Assembly: GCF_000497245.1 (NCBI RefSeq)
Contig: NZ_AWTC01000009.1
Location: 70,431 to 134,430 of the forward strand
From: Sporolactobacillus laevolacticus DSM 442
Lineage (GTDB): Bacteria > Bacillota > Bacilli > Bacillales > Sporolactobacillaceae
Reading direction: 5' to 3'
Length of the DNA stretch: 64,000 bases
Part shown: positions 42,737 to 51,460 of the stretch, in pieces
Layout of the letters: each line of letters begins with the position of its first letter
How positions within the stretch are numbered: position 1 is the first letter of the stretch
Translations under genes and position numbers: made by a program
Notes under the pieces: model-generated
Database searches by the model: none
What the model saw: the letters and a program-made list of their open reading frames with translations, nothing else
What the model was told of the DNA's origin: nothing

Positions 42737-43339
42737 ATGCTGATCGCACTTTCGATAATAATTTCTTATTTGATTGGCTCAATTAGCTTCAGCTATTTAA
42801 TCACAAAAAAAATCAAAAAGATTGATATTCGCAAAACTGGGAGTGGTAACGCAGGAGCAACGAATACAATGCGAGTCCTTGGTACGAAGTGGGCTGTCGG
42901 TGTCTTGCTTCTTGATGTTATAAAAGGCATCGTTTGTGTGTTGATTGCCAGAGCGATAGGTCTGCCTGAATGGGCTGTTGCCTTTTCCGGGTTGGCCGCG
43001 ATTGTTGGCCACGATTTTCCCGTATATTTTGGTTTTAAAGGCGGCAAGGGCGTTGCAACGACGATCGGTGTATTTTTTATGATTATGCCGCTATATGCGC
43101 TTATCGCCGGTGTATTGACAATCCTGATCATTGCGATTACTCGTTTTGTTTCCTTAGGATCGCTATTTTTCCTTTTACTGACACCTGTCCTTGGTTGGTT
43201 CTTTAACGACTATTCCGCCGGAGTTCTAATCATTGCTTTTTTAATTTCGATTCTTGCTTATTACCAACACCGGGCAAATATCGTCCGTCTAATTCACGGC
43301 AAGGAAAACAAGCTTGGACATAAAAAAATACAGGCTTAA
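42737..43339 (+). CDS. plsY: Acyl-phosphate:glycerol-3-phosphate acyltransferase PlsY
   Basis: PlsY makes lysophosphatidic acid from acyl-phosphate and glycerol 3-phosphate in the membrane. The 200-residue protein has five to seven hydrophobic segments and all three conserved loops: SGNAGATN near residue 36, GHDFPVYFGFKGGKGVATT near 90 and YQHRANIVRL near the end. GpsA, encoded just downstream, supplies the glycerol 3-phosphate, so the pair serves one pathway with plsC. Confidence 0.95.
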   Translation: MLIALSIIISYLIGSISFSYLITKKIKKIDIRKTGSGNAGATNTMRVLGTKWAVGVLLLDVIKGIVCVLIARAIGLPEWAVAFSGLAAIVGHDFPVYFGFKGGKGVATTIGVFFMIMPLYALIAGVLTILIIAITRFVSLGSLFFLLLTPVLGWFFNDYSAGVLIIAFLISILAYYQHRANIVRLIHGKENKLGHKKIQA

Positions 43340-43377
43340 TGATACTTATTGAAAGTCTTGCTGAAGGAGGCAGTGCG

Positions 43378-44424
43378 ATGAAGAAAGTAGCAGTTATTGG
43401 CGCAGGAAGCTGGGGTACCGCACTTTCAATGGTTCTGGCGGATAACGGTTACAAAGTTTCACTTTGGAGCCATAGAAAAGAACAGGCAGATGAGATTCTG
43501 AATGAGCATACGAACGAGAAGTATCTTCCCGGTGTCGTTCTCTCTGACCGGATCGAAGGAACAAGCCAATTAGGTAACGCACTTGATCAGGCTGCGGCGA
43601 TATTGCTCGTTGTTCCCGCTAAGGCAATGAGGGATGTTCTTCGTCAAATAAAAAGTAGTTTGAAACAGCCTGTGCTGTTTATTCATGGCGTAAAGGGAAT
43701 CGAGCCAGGATCGTTTAAAAGGATGTCTGAGGTGATCGAGGAAGAGATACCTGAGACATTGAGAACGGCTGTGGTTGTCCTTTCAGGGCCAAGTCACGCT
43801 GAGGAAGTCTCGCTTAGGCATCCAACAACAGTCGCTGTTGCATCCTCAAATCTTGAAGCTGCGAAAAAAGCGCAGGATCTCTTCTTCAACCACTATTTTC
43901 GTGTCTATACCAATGAAGATACGGTTGGTGTCGAAATTGGCGGCGCATTGAAAAATATCATTGCGCTAGGTGCAGGAATATTGGACGGCCTTGGATACGG
44001 TGACAACGCTAAAGCAGCGCTCATTACGAGAGGTCTCGCTGAAATATCCAGACTTGGAACGAAAATGGGGGCGCATCCTTTAACGTTCATAGGTTTAACG
44101 GGTATGGGCGATTTGATCGTCACCTGTACCAGTATCCACAGCAGGAACTGGAGAGCCGGTAATTTACTTGGCAAAGGTGAAAAGCTGGATGCTGTATTAC
44201 AACAGATGGGCATGGTTGTTGAAGGTGTCCGGACTGCTGAGGCCGCAAATGCACTCGCACTTAAAATGAACATTGAAATGCCGATTACCGCGGCTATTTA
44301 TCAGGTGCTGTTCGATGGAAAACACCCGAAAGACGCAGTTGATGAGCTGATGGATCGTGACAAGAAAGATGAGATTGCTCCGCTTTCACACAGTCTTGCT
44401 GAAAAAATCGTTCGAGAGCAGTAA
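43378..44424 (+). CDS. gpsA: Glycerol-3-phosphate dehydrogenase [NAD(P)+]
   Basis: GpsA reduces dihydroxyacetone phosphate to sn-glycerol 3-phosphate for phospholipid synthesis. The 348-residue protein has the Rossmann motif VIGAGSWGTAL near residue 5, SGPSHAEEV, the catalytic Lys in GALKNIIALGAGI near 193 and the substrate residues in NWRAGNLLG. The ATG at 43378 lies 7 nt after AAGGAGG; the frame is open back to 43339. It probably shares a transcript with der and plsY. Confidence 0.95.
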   Translation: MKKVAVIGAGSWGTALSMVLADNGYKVSLWSHRKEQADEILNEHTNEKYLPGVVLSDRIEGTSQLGNALDQAAAILLVVPAKAMRDVLRQIKSSLKQPVLFIHGVKGIEPGSFKRMSEVIEEEIPETLRTAVVVLSGPSHAEEVSLRHPTTVAVASSNLEAAKKAQDLFFNHYFRVYTNEDTVGVEIGGALKNIIALGAGILDGLGYGDNAKAALITRGLAEISRLGTKMGAHPLTFIGLTGMGDLIVTCTSIHSRNWRAGNLLGKGEKLDAVLQQMGMVVEGVRTAEAANALALKMNIEMPITAAIYQVLFDGKHPKDAVDELMDRDKKDEIAPLSHSLAEKIVREQ

Positions 44425-44490
44425 GCTTTGGCACACCGTTTCTTTTTTCTGCATACCATGTAGGGAATGCAGGGAAAAGGAGGACGTTCA

Positions 44491-44754
44491 TTGGATTCCA
44501 ATAATCCTTTTTTTGATAACATTGAAAAGAAGACGAACGTGAAGAAAGAGGATATCCTTGAGATAGCCAATTCAGTATCAAACGCTGATTTCAGCGATCC
44601 TAAGGTGGTCAGGGACCTGATTGCCAGGATTGGGAGCACGGCGGGGGTTCCGGTTTCAAAAGAAAAGGAAGAGGCAATTGTGAAAGCCATTACCTCTGGC
44701 AATATGCCAAGCAGCTTCTCATCTTTGTCAAAAATTTTTGGCCCAAAACATTAG
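44491..44754 (+). CDS. Stage VI sporulation protein F-like
   Basis: The 87-residue protein resembles the SpoVIF family (B. subtilis YjcC), which acts late in coat maturation: NNPFFDNIEKKTNV at the N terminus, then DILEIANSVSNADFSD and a C-terminal SSLSKIF. The TTG at 44491 lies 7 nt after AAAAGGAGG and gives the family N terminus; an ATG at 44467 has no site. In B. subtilis the gene after gpsA is yphE, a different family. Function here is inferred from the family. Confidence 0.75.
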   Translation: MDSNNPFFDNIEKKTNVKKEDILEIANSVSNADFSDPKVVRDLIARIGSTAGVPVSKEKEEAIVKAITSGNMPSSFSSLSKIFGPKH

Positions 44755-44855
44755 TATTGGGCCGTCGTCAGCGACAAACGAAGTAGGAATAGCATAATTT
44801 ATAGGTGCGTCAATCATTCTGCAAGAGCTGAAAGGCGTGGAAGGATTTAGTCAAA

Positions 44856-44892
44856 CGGGAGAAAACATTTATGTTTTCCCCCGCTTTTTTTT
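44856..44892 (+). terminator. Terminator after the SpoVIF-like gene
   Basis: CGGGAGAAAAC (44856-44866) pairs with GTTTTCCCCCG (44873-44883) with one mismatch and a 6-nt loop, then C and eight T. The remaining gap up to spoIVA contains only the sigma-E promoter. Confidence 0.85.
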
Positions 44893-45005
44893 ATATTACA
44901 GGCATAAAAAAACAATTGGACAATATTTTAATAGGGATAGGCGGTTGAAAAATCGGCTGCTGGTCCAGTTTTGAATAGATCGCTTTGGAAAGTCCAATTT
45001 TATTG

Positions 45006-45033
45006 GCATATTCAATGGACAAAGTCATATGTT
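45006..45033 (+). promoter_or_regulatory. Sigma-E promoter of spoIVA
   Basis: GCATATT (45006-45012) matches the sigma-E -35 KMATATT exactly; CATATGTT (45026-45033) matches the -10 CATACAHT at 6 of 8 bases, with a 13-bp spacer. B. subtilis spoIVA is sigma-E dependent. Confidence 0.7.
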
Positions 45034-45079
45034 AAGAACGATCACCGAGGTAATTTAGTGCAGAAGGAGGAGCGGGAGG

Positions 45080-46576
45080 GTGCCAACTTTGGAAAAACTT
45101 GAACGAGTGGACATTTTTAAGGACATTGCTGAACGAACCGGCGGAGATATTTATTTGGGCGTTGTCGGGGCCGTCCGAACCGGGAAATCGACATTTATCA
45201 AGAAATTCATGGAACTCGTAGTTTTGCCGAATATTGAAGATGAGGCAGATCGCGTACGTGCGAAGGATGAATTGCCTCAAAGCGCAGCGGGCAAACAGAT
45301 TATGACGACAGAGCCCAAATTTATTCCCAATCACGCGGTAAAAGTAACCGTAGAGGAGGGGCTTGATGTCAATATCCGGGTGGTCGATTGTGTCGGCTAT
45401 GCCGTCAAAGGAGCAAAAGGTTTTGAAGATGAGAATGGCCCGCGCATGGTGCACACTCCATGGTATGATGAACCCATTCCGTTCCAGGAAGCAGCGGAAA
45501 TCGGGACTCGCAAAGTCATTCAAGAGCATTCAACGCTGGGTGTTGTCATTACGACCGACGGATCCATCGGTGAAATTGGCCGTGATGATTATGTGGAAGC
45601 GGAGGAACGGATTGTCGATGAACTGAAAGAGGTTGGAAAACCGTTCATCCTGATCATCAATTCCACGCATCCTTATCATCCGGAGACTGAAGCTCTGAGA
45701 AAGGAAATGTCTGAGAAGTATGATATTCCGGTGCTCGCGCAAAGCGTGGAGAACATGACGGAACATGACATCAATAACATATTACGGGAAGCGTTGTTTG
45801 AATTTCCTGTTCTTGAAGTGAATGTTAACCTGCCAAGTTGGGTCATGGTGCTGAAGGATGAGCACTGGCTGAGGAAGAGTTACGAAGATGCAGTCAAAGA
45901 AACGGTGAAAGATATTAAGCGTCTCCGTGATGTCGACCGGGTTGTTGGCACTTTTGGCCAATACGATTTCATCGAAAACGCACAGCTCTCAGGTATTGAG
46001 ATGGGCAAAGGAACCGCTGAAATTGACCTCTTCGCGCCGGATAATCTCTATGATCAAGTGCTCAAAGAAGTGGTTGGTGTTGAGATTCGAGGTAAAGATC
46101 ATCTGCTTCAACTGATGCAGGAATTTGCTCATGCAAAAAGAGAGTACGACCAGGTCGCCGATGCCCTCAAGATGGTCAAACAGACTGGCTATGGTATCGC
46201 AGCTCCATCAATCAGTGATATGAGTCTTGATGAACCTGAGATTATCAAGCAAGGTTCGCGCTTCGGTGTTCGCTTGAAGGCTGTCGCTCCATCGATTCAT
46301 ATGATCAAAGTTGATGTCGAGTCGGAATTTGCACCAATCATCGGTACAGAAAAACAGAGTGAAGAACTTGTCCGTTATTTAATGCAAGACTTTGAGGATG
46401 ATCCGTTATCCATTTGGAACTCTGATATTTTCGGAAGGTCACTCAACTCCATCGTTCGCGAAGGCATTTCAGCAAAACTCGCGCAGATGCCTGAGAACGC
46501 GCGATATAAGCTGAAAGAGACATTGGAGCGCATCATCAATGAAGGTTCCGGAGGCTTAATCGCCATTATTCTATAA
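45080..46576 (+). CDS. spoIVA: Stage IV sporulation protein A (coat basement ATPase)
   Basis: SpoIVA binds the forespore through SpoVM and polymerises with ATP hydrolysis into the base of the coat. The 498-residue protein has the Walker A GAVRTGKST near residue 30, VDCVGYAVKGAKG, TTDGSIG and a nearly invariant C-terminal region ending GSGGLIAIIL. The GTG at 45080 is 9 nt after AAGGAGG; a TTG three codons on follows GGGAGG and is an alternative that would bring the N terminus closer to B. subtilis. Confidence 0.95.
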   Translation: MPTLEKLERVDIFKDIAERTGGDIYLGVVGAVRTGKSTFIKKFMELVVLPNIEDEADRVRAKDELPQSAAGKQIMTTEPKFIPNHAVKVTVEEGLDVNIRVVDCVGYAVKGAKGFEDENGPRMVHTPWYDEPIPFQEAAEIGTRKVIQEHSTLGVVITTDGSIGEIGRDDYVEAEERIVDELKEVGKPFILIINSTHPYHPETEALRKEMSEKYDIPVLAQSVENMTEHDINNILREALFEFPVLEVNVNLPSWVMVLKDEHWLRKSYEDAVKETVKDIKRLRDVDRVVGTFGQYDFIENAQLSGIEMGKGTAEIDLFAPDNLYDQVLKEVVGVEIRGKDHLLQLMQEFAHAKREYDQVADALKMVKQTGYGIAAPSISDMSLDEPEIIKQGSRFGVRLKAVAPSIHMIKVDVESEFAPIIGTEKQSEELVRYLMQDFEDDPLSIWNSDIFGRSLNSIVREGISAKLAQMPENARYKLKETLERIINEGSGGLIAIIL

Positions 46577-46603
46577 GGCTAGTACAGCCAGCCATTGAAG
46601 AAC

Positions 46604-46630
46604 AAGATCCCATCTTAAGGGGTCTTTTTT
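46604..46630 (+). terminator. Terminator after spoIVA
   Basis: AAGATCCC (46604-46611) pairs with GGGGTCTT (46619-46626) with one G-U pair and a 7-nt loop, and T continues to 46630. A short tandem AAATGTTGATG lies just downstream (46640-46663). Confidence 0.8.
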
Positions 46631-46811
46631 CTTAGGCTTAAATGTTGATGTTAAATGTTGATGAAGATAGCAGGAACCAAAAATGAAAGCTATAACTTAA
46701 CAGGGGAAAATCTGTTGACGTGTTTTTGCAACAGATAAAGACAACGACCATTATTTTTAGGCCAAATAGGGTTAAAAAGCCGTAGATATGGCAATATTTT
46801 TATAAAAGCTG

Positions 46812-46840
46812 TTGAAATCTTCCATCACATCGTATATGAT
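46812..46840 (+). promoter_or_regulatory. Sigma-A promoter of hbs
   Basis: TTGAAA (46812-46817) and TATGAT (46835-46840) are separated by 17 bp. The gene starts 65 bp downstream, after a leader with a hairpin. Confidence 0.7.
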
Positions 46841-46867
46841 AAGCGTTGTTGATGTTTCATCCAGCGC

Positions 46868-46890
46868 AAAAAGGGAGTTATTCCTTTTTT
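46868..46890 (+). promoter_or_regulatory. Leader hairpin just before the hbs ribosome-binding site
   Basis: AAAAAGG (46868-46874) pairs with CCTTTTT (46883-46889), loop of 8 nt, and AAGGAGG follows at 46891. The short stem ends in a T-run and could act as a weak attenuator or a stabiliser; function is inference. Confidence 0.4.
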
Positions 46891-46905
46891 AAGGAGGTGA
46901 AAGTG

Positions 46906-47178
46906 TTGAATAAGACTGAATTGATTACTGCGGTTGCGGAATCTGCTGAACTGTCAAAAAAAGATGCTACAAAAGCGGTTGATTCTGTCCTGTCAACGAT
47001 TGCCGACGCTTTAAAGAGCGGAAGCAAAGTTCAATTAATCGGATTTGGCAACTTTGAAGTTCGCGAACGTTCTGCTCGCAAAGGTCGCAATCCTCAAACG
47101 GGCGAAGAAATCGAAATCAGCGCAAGCAAAGTTCCAGCATTTAAACCTGGTAAAGCATTGAAAGAAGCCGTCCAATGA
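46906..47178 (+). CDS. hbs: DNA-binding protein HU
   Basis: HU is the main nucleoid-associated protein. The 90-residue product matches B. subtilis HBsu: MNKTELI at the N terminus (from TTG), [14 protein letters not shown]-like helix, the DNA-binding arm [21 protein letters not shown] and the closing [10 protein letters not shown]. The TTG at 46906 is chosen because AAGGAGG lies 8 nt upstream and it gives exactly the family start; the GTG one codon before is only 5 nt from it. Monocistronic with its own promoter and terminator. Confidence 0.96.
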   Translation: MNKTELITAVAESAELSKKDATKAVDSVLSTIADALKSGSKVQLIGFGNFEVRERSARKGRNPQTGEEIEISASKVPAFKPGKALKEAVQ

Positions 47179-47208
47179 TCTGCAATTACATAGGACGTAC
47201 GTAAGCGG

Positions 47209-47235
47209 GAGCCATCCATAGGGATGGCTCTTTTT
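47209..47235 (+). terminator. Terminator after hbs
   Basis: GAGCCATCC (47209-47217) pairs perfectly with GGATGGCTC (47222-47230) with a 4-nt loop, followed by TTTTT. Confidence 0.9.
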
Positions 47236-47467
47236 GAATGATCATCAACGCTCTCTCACTGTAACTTTTGAATAAATATTTGGTTAAGGTCAACTTTTCT
47301 TTATTTTTATGTTGGCCTATGCTAGAATTTTTTACTAGGACAAGTGAACAGCGATTACATAGTTATTTTAAGAAAGCATGGGAATAAATGCGCACACAAA
47401 TGATATTTGTATAAAGGTGTGTTAACGATTTGTTCTTGCGGGCAGGATAGATTGGGAGGCAGCATCT

Positions 47468-48031
47468 GTGAATGTGGATCACGAGAAAATAGAGAAAGCC
47501 GTTAGGATGATTCTCGAAGCGATTGGAGAAAATCCTGACCGAAACGGGCTTCTAGAGACACCTCAACGTGTAGCGCGAATGTATGAAGAGATTTTCCAAG
47601 GAATGCGGCAGGATCCGAAAGCATATTTGTCGAAGACTTTTGATGAAGCTCACGAGGAACTAGTGCTCGTTAAAGATATTCCATTCTACTCAATGTGTGA
47701 GCATCACCTGGTTCCCTTTTTTGGAAAGGCTCATGTGGGATACATACCTAGAGGCGGACGTGTGACCGGACTTAGTAAGTTGGCACGAGCCGTCGAAGCG
47801 GTCGCCAAAAGGCCGCAGCTTCAGGAACGGCTAACGACCGAAGTAGCGGATAGCATTGTTGAGACATTGCGGCCGTACGGCGTAATCGTTGTTGTTGAAG
47901 CGGAACATATGTGTATGACGATGCGTGGTGTCAAAAAACCCGGTGCGAAAACCATTACTTCGGCAGTTCGAGGTGTCTTCCAGAAGGATTCGACAGCAAG
48001 AGCAGAAGCGATGTCATTAATTAATCATTAA
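47468..48031 (+). CDS. folE: GTP cyclohydrolase I
   Basis: FolE (MtrA in B. subtilis) converts GTP to dihydroneopterin triphosphate, the first step of folate synthesis. The 187-residue protein has the zinc ligands in [18 protein letters not shown] near residue 77 and in [13 protein letters not shown], and the active-site stretch [12 protein letters not shown] start after GGGAGG. It is followed by mtrB as in B. subtilis. A hairpin AGGTCAAC/GTTGGCCT (about 47287-47317) lies upstream. Confidence 0.95.
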   Translation: MNVDHEKIEKAVRMILEAIGENPDRNGLLETPQRVARMYEEIFQGMRQDPKAYLSKTFDEAHEELVLVKDIPFYSMCEHHLVPFFGKAHVGYIPRGGRVTGLSKLARAVEAVAKRPQLQERLTTEVADSIVETLRPYGVIVVVEAEHMCMTMRGVKKPGAKTITSAVRGVFQKDSTARAEAMSLINH

Positions 48032-48058
48032 TCCATATCGGAAAGCGGGGAGCTGTTG

Positions 48059-48289
48059 ATGGAATTGAGAAACGAAGAGGTATTGGGCGATTATTTTGTG
48101 ATTAAAGCAGAAGCGGACGGAGTTAATGTGATCGGCTTGACTCGAGGATCTGAAACACGTTTCTTTCACACGGAAAAGCTGGATAAAGGTGAAGTGATGA
48201 TTGCCCAGTTCACGGAACACACCTCGGCAATAAAGGTACATGGGAAAGCAACCATTCAGACCAAGCATGGTACGATAACATCAGAATGA
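48059..48289 (+). CDS. mtrB: trp RNA-binding attenuation protein (TRAP)
   Basis: TRAP is an 11-subunit ring that, loaded with tryptophan, binds GAG/UAG repeats in the trp leader. The 76-residue protein matches B. subtilis MtrB through [12 protein letters not shown] and [13 protein letters not shown]. Of the KKR residues that contact RNA, the two lysines (EKLDKG and AIKV) are kept, but the arginine (B. subtilis R58) is His: KVHGK for KVRGE. The ATG at 48059 is 6 nt after GGGGAG; a TTG lies one codon upstream. Its target leader lies in the same window at 52401. Confidence 0.93.
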   Translation: MELRNEEVLGDYFVIKAEADGVNVIGLTRGSETRFFHTEKLDKGEVMIAQFTEHTSAIKVHGKATIQTKHGTITSE

Positions 48290-48374
48290 AGGTACACTGT
48301 CCTGTAACTGCCATGGAAACGTTTCATGACTTTGGACAAGTTGATTGTTGACTATTTGCATGGGAGGTACTGTA

Positions 48375-49139
48375 TTGTCGATCAATGAAGAAGTGGAGTT
48401 GGTCTATCATCAGCTTTTGGATGAGCTGAATCACCCATATGTTCATAAAATATTACCAAAACCCTCGATTGATCGGGATAAACTCATGATCTATTACTTA
48501 ATGTTTCGAAATATAGAATCAAGAGTTGTTGCCGGTGCTTGCGCAAAGAGTATTATGGTTGCGGAAATAGGGCTGGGCACTCATGAAACAATGACTGTTC
48601 GTAAGCTGGACGAGAAAGATTCAGTCAAGAAAAGGCAATTGACTGTACTGTCTGGAGACTTTTACAGTGCTCTTTACTATTATTCACTCGCGCGACAATC
48701 GAAGCTGGATGTTGTCAAATGGGTTGCACAGGCTATTCAAGTTTTTAATGCTAGAAAATGCGATTTCTCTTATTCAAAATATAGTCTGGATTGGACTCAA
48801 ACTGTAGAAGCTGTTAAGAAAATTGAGAGCGCTCTAGTGGCAAAAATTGCCGTACAATTAGGGCATGAACATTTTATCCCGTATCTGAGTGATTTTTTTC
48901 TTATTAAAAGGCTTGTTGTTGAAAGAAAAATTCAAGATGCCCCAGATTACTCGGGTTACTTTTCACGAAATACCAATGGTACATCTGTTCATTTCGTAGA
49001 AAAGCTTGATAGCGAAATCAAAATGAACGTGTCGCGCTTTTTTGAAGTATTGAAAAAAACGGATAAACACTCTGAATTGCTTTCACAGGTTCTTGAATAC
49101 CTGAATGGGAGAATGGGACAGATTGCTGAATTGCGTTAA
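48375..49139 (+). CDS. hepS: Heptaprenyl diphosphate synthase component I
   Basis: HepS is the small, non-catalytic subunit that with HepT makes the heptaprenyl chain of menaquinone-7. The 254-residue protein shows the family pattern with HPYVHKILPKPSIDRDKL near the N terminus and RQLTVLSGDFYSALYY near residue 95. The TTG at 48375 is 7 nt after GGGAGG; the frame begins earlier at 48345 without a site. hepS-menG-hepT order is as in B. subtilis. Confidence 0.88.
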   Translation: MSINEEVELVYHQLLDELNHPYVHKILPKPSIDRDKLMIYYLMFRNIESRVVAGACAKSIMVAEIGLGTHETMTVRKLDEKDSVKKRQLTVLSGDFYSALYYYSLARQSKLDVVKWVAQAIQVFNARKCDFSYSKYSLDWTQTVEAVKKIESALVAKIAVQLGHEHFIPYLSDFFLIKRLVVERKIQDAPDYSGYFSRNTNGTSVHFVEKLDSEIKMNVSRFFEVLKKTDKHSELLSQVLEYLNGRMGQIAELR

Positions 49140-49156
49140 AGAAAGGATTTTCAAGG

Positions 49157-49882
49157 ATGATGGATCAGGAAGAAAAACACGAGAAGGTTCATCGTGTTTT
49201 CCAAAAAATTTATAGAAAATACGACGCGATGAATTCACTGATCAGTTTCAACCGCCATAAAGCTTGGCGTCGAAAAGCGAATCAGATTGTTTCAGCTGAA
49301 AAAGGCGACCATGTGATCGATGTTTGTTGCGGCACTGGTGATTGGACGATTTCGCTTGCAGAAGCGGTTGGTCCAGAGGGAAGCGTGGTCGGCTTGGATT
49401 TCAGTGATAATATGCTGAAAATCGCCAATTCGAAAAAGGAAGCATCTCAACTGGAAAACGTGATTCTGGTTAATGGAGACGCGATGAGCATTCCTTATGA
49501 AGAAGGATCATTCGATCGAGCGACCATTGGTTTCGGTTTGAGAAATGTTCCGGACTACTTAACTGTTTTGAAGGAAATCAACCGAGTGCTGCGGCCAGGG
49601 GGAACGCTTGTCTGTATGGAAACCTCACAAACAAAAATCCCTGTGTACCGCCAACTTTATCTTTTTTATTTTCGAATCATCATGCCACTTCTTGGCAAAC
49701 TCTTTGCGGGGAGTTACAAGGAATACGCTTGGCTCAACGAGTCTGCTTCTAAGTTTCCAGATCAGGAAACGTTAACAGGGCTTTTCGTGAATGCAGGGTT
49801 TGAACAGGTTTCAGTCAATTCTTTGATGGGCGGTATTGCAGCCATTCATTCGGCAAGGAAACCGGTCATTATTAATAAGTAA
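49157..49882 (+). CDS. menG: Demethylmenaquinone methyltransferase
   Basis: MenG methylates demethylmenaquinone with S-adenosylmethionine, the last step of menaquinone synthesis. The 241-residue class I methyltransferase has the SAM motif VIDVCCGTGDWT near residue 53, GLDFSDNML, and the UbiE/MenG signature GFGLRNVPD near 120 and RVLRPGG. Two ATG codons in tandem (49157, 49160) both lie after GAAAGGA; the first is used. Located between hepS and hepT. Confidence 0.94.
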   Translation: MMDQEEKHEKVHRVFQKIYRKYDAMNSLISFNRHKAWRRKANQIVSAEKGDHVIDVCCGTGDWTISLAEAVGPEGSVVGLDFSDNMLKIANSKKEASQLENVILVNGDAMSIPYEEGSFDRATIGFGLRNVPDYLTVLKEINRVLRPGGTLVCMETSQTKIPVYRQLYLFYFRIIMPLLGKLFAGSYKEYAWLNESASKFPDQETLTGLFVNAGFEQVSVNSLMGGIAAIHSARKPVIINK

Positions 49883-49944
49883 GCCCATGAATGAAACAAG
49901 GTGGAATGAACAGTTATAACGGATGGCAACGAAAGGTGAAAGAG

Positions 49945-50913
49945 ATGACCCTGTCCAGAATTTATAGTGAACAAAAAAGAAACTTAAAAATGATTGAAAA
50001 AAGATTGGAATCTGTGCTTAAAACCTCACATCCAATCCTGAGCGAAGCGTCACTAGAACTTCTTAAAGCAGGGGGAAAGCGAATTCGACCGCTGCTGACA
50101 CTGCTTTGTGCTCAGTATGGGGATCCTGATCGAAGAGAGGTCATGGATTCTGCAGTCATGCTTGAATTGATTCACATGGCTTCGCTCGTTCATGACGATG
50201 TTGTTGATGATTCTGAGCTACGACGAGGCAAGCCGACGGTTAAGGCAAAATGGGATAATAGAGTAGCCATGTTTACCGGCGATTATATTTTTGCGAAAGC
50301 AATTGAACTGATCTCAGATTTTAAGAATCCGGAAGTGCATCTCAGTATTTCAAAAGTGATTCGCGATCTTAGCTTAGGTGAGATTGACCAGATTAAGGAA
50401 CTTTATAACTGGAAACAGAATTTACGCGTCTATCTGAGGAGAATTAAGCGCAAAACAGCACTGCTAATGGCGCTCAGCTGTCAGCTGGGGGCGCTCGCAT
50501 CCGGCTGTTCATCATATGTAGCTATGAAACTCTTCTATTTTGGTTATTATATGGGTATGAGTTACCAAATTACTGATGACATTCTTGATTTTGTCGGGAC
50601 AGAAAAGCAGCTTGGCAAGCCGGCAGGCGGGGACTTGAAAAACGGGAATATCACTTTGCCAACGTTTTTTGCCTTGAATACATTCGGCTTGCGTGAATCT
50701 ATTCTTCAAGTGCTTGAGACAGATCATCCGGACGCGGAGACTTGGGCACAAGTGATACAATCTATACGCGATTCCGGGGCAATTCAAGCATCTGAACGCT
50801 TAAGTGACGCCTATCTGCGCAAGGGTCAGGAAATTTTGGATCGGCTACCGCAACAAAGGGTTACGCGTTCATTGAAGGAGATAGCAAATTATATTGGAAC
50901 AAGAAACTATTAA
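49945..50913 (+). CDS. hepT: Heptaprenyl diphosphate synthase component II
   Basis: HepT is the catalytic trans-prenyltransferase subunit. The 322-residue protein has GGKRIRP near residue 42, the first Asp-rich motif LVHDDVVDDSELRRG near 79 and the second ITDDILDFVG near 210. ATG 49945 gives the family N terminus and follows GAAAGGTG; the frame is open back to 49891. It completes a menaquinone block that is kept although cytochrome-c genes are gone from this region. Confidence 0.93.
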   Translation: MTLSRIYSEQKRNLKMIEKRLESVLKTSHPILSEASLELLKAGGKRIRPLLTLLCAQYGDPDRREVMDSAVMLELIHMASLVHDDVVDDSELRRGKPTVKAKWDNRVAMFTGDYIFAKAIELISDFKNPEVHLSISKVIRDLSLGEIDQIKELYNWKQNLRVYLRRIKRKTALLMALSCQLGALASGCSSYVAMKLFYFGYYMGMSYQITDDILDFVGTEKQLGKPAGGDLKNGNITLPTFFALNTFGLRESILQVLETDHPDAETWAQVIQSIRDSGAIQASERLSDAYLRKGQEILDRLPQQRVTRSLKEIANYIGTRNY

Positions 50914-51003
50914 ATAAGCTGTATGCGAACTTTCTTCACGAAAGTAGGCTTGCCTGGTTACTGCAAACAGACGGTCAGCATGGCTTTGGGGGGCATGATG
51001 AAG

Positions 51004-51426
51004 ATGGAGAGAACATTCTTGATGGTCAAACCGGATGCTGTGAGAAGAGGCTTGATCGGCAGTATTATCGCACGTTTTGAAGCAAAAGGATTTAAAATGG
51101 TTGCCGGAAAACTGATGCAAATTTCTGACGAACTGGTTAAGAAACACTATTACGAGCATGAAGGCAGGCCCTACTATCAAGATCTCACTACCTTTATGAC
51201 GTCAGGACCGGTTTTCGCGATGGTTTGGGAAGGCGAAGATGTTATCAAACTCTCAAGATTTATGATGGGCTCGACGGATCCAGAAAAAGCGGCACCAGGA
51301 ACTATTCGCGGGGATTATGCGACCCGGATGAACCGCAACGTTATTCATGGTTCCGACTCTCCTGAAAATGCAGAACGCGAAATTCATTTGTTTTTCGATG
51401 AGCGCGAATTTGTAATTAATAAGTGA
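51004..51426 (+). CDS. ndk: Nucleoside diphosphate kinase
   Basis: Ndk transfers the gamma-phosphate from ATP to nucleoside diphosphates. The 140-residue protein has the start [25 protein letters not shown] and the active-site His in NVIHGSDS near residue 114. The ATG at 51004 gives the standard family N terminus; GGGGGG lies about 10 nt upstream. ATG codons at 50995 and 50998 are in frame and closer to that site. It follows hepT and precedes cheR as in B. subtilis. Confidence 0.94.
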   Translation: MERTFLMVKPDAVRRGLIGSIIARFEAKGFKMVAGKLMQISDELVKKHYYEHEGRPYYQDLTTFMTSGPVFAMVWEGEDVIKLSRFMMGSTDPEKAAPGTIRGDYATRMNRNVIHGSDSPENAEREIHLFFDEREFVINK

Positions 51427-51460
51427 TTCAGACTATGAATAGCGGGTTGGGGAAAAGCAG

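Noticed and set aside
48312-48328. CATGGAAACGTTTCATG between mtrB and hepS as a CcpA cre site
   Set aside because: The core is palindromic, but it misses several defined cre positions, with the right half shifted by one base.
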